From assembly GCA_902489135.1 (NCBI GenBank), contig CABTYW010000073.1, forward strand, positions 1 through 7,873: DNA of 7,873 nt, given 5' to 3'. Numbering within the stretch: the stretch's first letter is position 1; every line of letters starts with the position of its first letter. Below the pieces are notes generated by a model, which saw nothing but the letters and a program-made list of their open reading frames with translations, was not told the origin of the DNA and searched no databases. The translations under genes and the position numbers were made by a program. Below are positions 5,947-7,873 of the stretch, in pieces. The stretch is from an uncultured Synergistaceae bacterium. GTDB taxonomy: Bacteria; Synergistota; Synergistia; Synergistales; Dethiosulfovibrionaceae.

Positions 5947-6922
5947 GAGCGCCGGCGTCGACATCAAGGGCGGCGACCGCTGGGTAGAGACCATCAAGGG
6001 CATTTTGAAGCAGCACAAATCCGACCCGCGCGTGGTAAGCGGCATCGGAGGTTTCAGCGGACTGATGCGCCTTGACGGCGACCTGCTGATTGCGGGCTGC
6101 TGCGACGGCGTGGGCACCAAAGTGGAAATCGCCAGAGCGTCGGGTATTTATGACGGTCTCGGGCAGGATCTTGTGGCCATGAACGTCAACGACCTGGTCA
6201 CCGGCGGCGCGCACCCCCTCTTTTTCCTGGACTACATCGCCTGCGGATCCCTCAATGAAGAACTGATGTCCGCCGTGGTCAAATCGGTGGTGGAAGCCTG
6301 CGAGTACTGCGGCTGCGTCCTTCTGGGCGGTGAAACCGCCGAAATGCCCGGTGTGTACGGCAAGGAAAGTTTCGACCTGGCGGGCTTCGCCGTGGGCACC
6401 TGCAGGGAATCGGAAATCATCGACGGCTCGTCCGTCAAAGAGGGCGACGTCATTATCGGCCTCCACAGCTCGGGCATCCACAGCAACGGCTACACGCTGG
6501 TGCGCGCCGCGCTGGAGGACGAGATGAAAACGGGCCTTTTCAAAGAGGGCCCCGTGAAGGGCGAAACGCTGGGGCAGACGCTGATGAAGCCCACGCGCCT
6601 TTACGTCCCTCAGGCCATGGCCGCCGCAAAAACCGGCAAGGTCAAGGCCATGGCGCACATCACGGGAAGCGGCCTTGAGGAGAACATCAACCGCGTCATT
6701 CCCTCCCCCTGCGTCTGCCGCCTGAGCTACCAATGGCCGCGCCCCGCCGTTTTCGACCTCATCGCCTCCAAAGGCGTCAGCGAAGAGGAAATGCGCCGCG
6801 TGTTCAATCTGGGCATCGGCTACGTTTTCATCGTTTCTCCCGACGACGAAGCCGAAGTGGTCAAAGTCCTCGAGGCCATGGGCGAAAAGCCCCGCCGCGT
6901 AGGCATCGTGGTCAGGGCATGA
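5927..6922 (+). CDS. purM: Phosphoribosylformylglycinamidine cyclo-ligase (AIR synthetase) PurM
   Basis: PurM uses ATP to close the imidazole ring of FGAM, making AIR (step 5). The 331-residue product has normal length for the family. It contains YESAGVDIKGGD (6-17), the substrate and nucleotide segment CCDGVGTKVEIA (58-69), DLVAMNVNDLVTGGA (81-95), FFLDYIACG (99-107), LLGGETAEMPGVY (132-144) and SSGIHSNGYTLVR (181-193). Two positions depart from the usual pattern: AHITGSGL (243-250), where nearly all PurM have AHITGGGL, and GAHPLFF (94-100), where most have GAEPLFF. The start ATG 5927 lies inside purF, 20 nt before its end, and has GGAGG at 5913-5917, 9 nt upstream. It gives the expected short N-terminus before the conserved YxxAGVDI. 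The stop overlaps the purN start as ATGA. PurM belongs to the same structural superfamily as each half of PurL. Confidence 0.97.
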   Translation: MNNLTYESAGVDIKGGDRWVETIKGILKQHKSDPRVVSGIGGFSGLMRLDGDLLIAGCCDGVGTKVEIARASGIYDGLGQDLVAMNVNDLVTGGAHPLFFLDYIACGSLNEELMSAVVKSVVEACEYCGCVLLGGETAEMPGVYGKESFDLAGFAVGTCRESEIIDGSSVKEGDVIIGLHSSGIHSNGYTLVRAALEDEMKTGLFKEGPVKGETLGQTLMKPTRLYVPQAMAAAKTGKVKAMAHITGSGLEENINRVIPSPCVCRLSYQWPRPAVFDLIASKGVSEEEMRRVFNLGIGYVFIVSPDDEAEVVKVLEAMGEKPRRVGIVVRA

Positions 6923-7503
6923 CCTGCACAATCGCCATTTTGATCTCCGGACGGGGCACCAACATGGAGGCCCTGATCCACCACATGAAAAAAGAAAAAG
7001 CCGACGTGACTGTGGCCTTCGTGGGCAGCGACAATCCCACGGCCCCCGGCCTCGAGACGGCGCGGCGGCTCAACATCCCGGCCCTGGTACTGCCCTACGG
7101 CGAAGGACGCGCCGCAGGAGAGCGCCGCCTTGAAGAGCTGTGGCGGGAGAATCAACTTGACCTGTTGGTTCTGGCGGGATTTATGCGCCTGCTCTCCCCC
7201 GATTTCGTGGAGCGTCACAAAGACAGAATTTTGAACATTCACCCCGCACTGCTTCCCAAGTTCAAGGGCGCCCACGCCATCGAAGATTTCTGGAAAAGCG
7301 GAGAGGAAGTCAGCGGTGTCACCGTCCACGTGGTGGACGGCCGAATGGATCACGGTCCCATTTTGATGCAGCGCGAGGTGCGCCGCGCGCCCGACGACTC
7401 CATGGAGACCTTCGAGGCGAAAATCCACGACGTGGAGCATCGGATCTACTGGCAGGCCCTGAAAAAATTCATTGAAAAACGCGCTCAGGAGGTACGTTCA
7501 TGA
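6919..7503 (+). CDS. purN: Phosphoribosylglycinamide formyltransferase PurN (GAR transformylase)
   Basis: PurN transfers a formyl group from 10-formyltetrahydrofolate to GAR, giving FGAR (step 3), which is the substrate for PurSQL. The 194-residue product has the family's N-terminal phosphate loop, ILISGRGTNMEALI (7-20), VLAGFMRLLSP (84-94) for folate binding, and the catalytic residues Asn106 and His108 in ILNIHPALLPKFKGAHA and Asp144 in VDGRMDHGPIL. These numbers coincide with the E. coli enzyme's catalytic trio as I recall it. ATG 6919 is used because it gives the normal MxxTIAILISGRG start and overlaps the purM stop by 4 nt. The same frame extends upstream to 6733, but that part lies within purM and looks like shadow sequence. 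No strong ribosome binding site precedes it, so coupling to purM is likely. It uses the folate-dependent route; no formate-dependent PurT is present here. Confidence 0.97.
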   Translation: MTCTIAILISGRGTNMEALIHHMKKEKADVTVAFVGSDNPTAPGLETARRLNIPALVLPYGEGRAAGERRLEELWRENQLDLLVLAGFMRLLSPDFVERHKDRILNIHPALLPKFKGAHAIEDFWKSGEEVSGVTVHVVDGRMDHGPILMQREVRRAPDDSMETFEAKIHDVEHRIYWQALKKFIEKRAQEVRS

Positions 7504-7873
7504 CTCACAGAGCTTTGATTTCCGTTGCCGACAAATCCGGCGCGCTGGAATTCGGCAAAAGTCTTGTGGAACTGGGCTGGGAAATTCTGTCCAGCTCCGG
7601 CACGGCGAAGATGTTTCGCGACGCCGGCGTTCCCGTCATTGAAGTTTCCGACGTCACCGATTTTCCCCACATTCTGGGAGGCCGCGTCAAAACTCTTCAT
7701 CCTCTGGTGTTCGGCGGCATTCTCGCCCGTCGCGACGTGAATTCCGACGTCAAGGACATGGAAGACCGCGGCATTACGCCCATCGACCTGGTGGCCGTCA
7801 ATCTCTATCCCTTTGAGCAAACGGCCCGTTCCGGCGCCGATCTCGACGCGTTGATCGAGAACATCGACATCGG
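7500..7873 (+). CDS. purH: Bifunctional PurH (AICAR transformylase / IMP cyclohydrolase), N-terminal 124 residues, 3' end beyond the window
   Basis: PurH performs the last two steps of purine synthesis: formylation of AICAR with 10-formyl-THF and ring closure to IMP. Only part of the N-terminal IMP cyclohydrolase (MGS-like) domain is present. It shows RALISVADKSGALEFGKSL (4-22), SSSGTAKMFRDAGVPVIEVSDVTDFP (31-56), GGRVKTLHPLVFGGILARRD (60-79) and DLVAVNLYPFE (96-106), all typical of the family. The full protein is usually about 510 residues, so the AICAR transformylase domain lies to the right of the window. The start ATG 7500 overlaps the purN stop by 4 nt and has the best ribosome binding site in the operon, AGGAGGT at 7487-7493, 6 nt upstream. 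The frame is open to the edge. purD often follows purH in such operons but cannot be seen here. Confidence 0.96.
   Translation, partial: MTHRALISVADKSGALEFGKSLVELGWEILSSSGTAKMFRDAGVPVIEVSDVTDFPHILGGRVKTLHPLVFGGILARRDVNSDVKDMEDRGITPIDLVAVNLYPFEQTARSGADLDALIENIDI

Noticed and set aside
7677..7700. LGGRVKTLHP in PurH instead of LDGRVKTLHP
   Set aside because: Gly at this position occurs in PurH of other bacteria as far as I recall, so it is not noteworthy.

Overview
The window holds the 5' part of lepA on the minus strand and, divergent from it, most of a de novo purine biosynthesis operon on the plus strand: purS, purQ, purL, purF, purM, purN and the beginning of purH. By eye the DNA is high in G+C, with strong GCC/GGC codon preference. 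The three-part FGAM synthase (separate PurS, PurQ and a short 708-residue PurL) and a PurF carrying cysteines in all four [4Fe-4S] ligand positions rule out an enterobacterial type of pathway. They fit a Firmicutes-like or Synergistota-like anaerobe. That taxonomic guess is inference and weak. I see no insertion sequence, phage gene, tRNA, rRNA or CRISPR array, and no sign of horizontal transfer.

Layout. Positions 1-984 (minus) encode the first 328 residues of LepA (EF4), starting at GTG; the rest lies beyond the left edge. Positions 985-1460 are non-coding. This stretch has a good sigma70-type promoter for lepA on the minus strand (-35 at 1065-1060, -10 at 1042-1037), a GC-rich spacer of about 180 bp, a good sigma70-type promoter for the pur operon (-35 at 1243-1248, -10 at 1266-1271), and a GC-rich leader of about 180 nt that can fold into several hairpins. 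From 1461 to the right edge the pur genes are packed with almost no spacing: 4-nt ATGA overlaps (purS/purQ, purM/purN, purN/purH), a 1-nt TGATG overlap (purQ/purL), a 3-nt gap (purL/purF) and a 20-nt overlap (purF/purM).

How the genes work together. PurF commits PRPP to the pathway by making phosphoribosylamine. After PurD (not in the window), PurN formylates GAR with 10-formyl-THF. The PurS/PurQ/PurL complex then converts FGAR to FGAM using glutamine and ATP, and PurM closes the imidazole ring to give AIR. PurE, PurK, PurC and PurB are not in the window. PurH carries out the last two steps to IMP. The operon therefore begins at purS, without the purEKBC genes that precede it in Bacillus subtilis.

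The coding part is ordinary housekeeping metabolism. The parts most worth a second look are the pur leader, where an anti-Shine-Dalgarno segment has two mutually exclusive partners; an inverted repeat over the pur -10 box; and non-consensus residues in normally conserved loops of the two related enzymes PurL and PurM. I did not find a convincing new multi-gene system.
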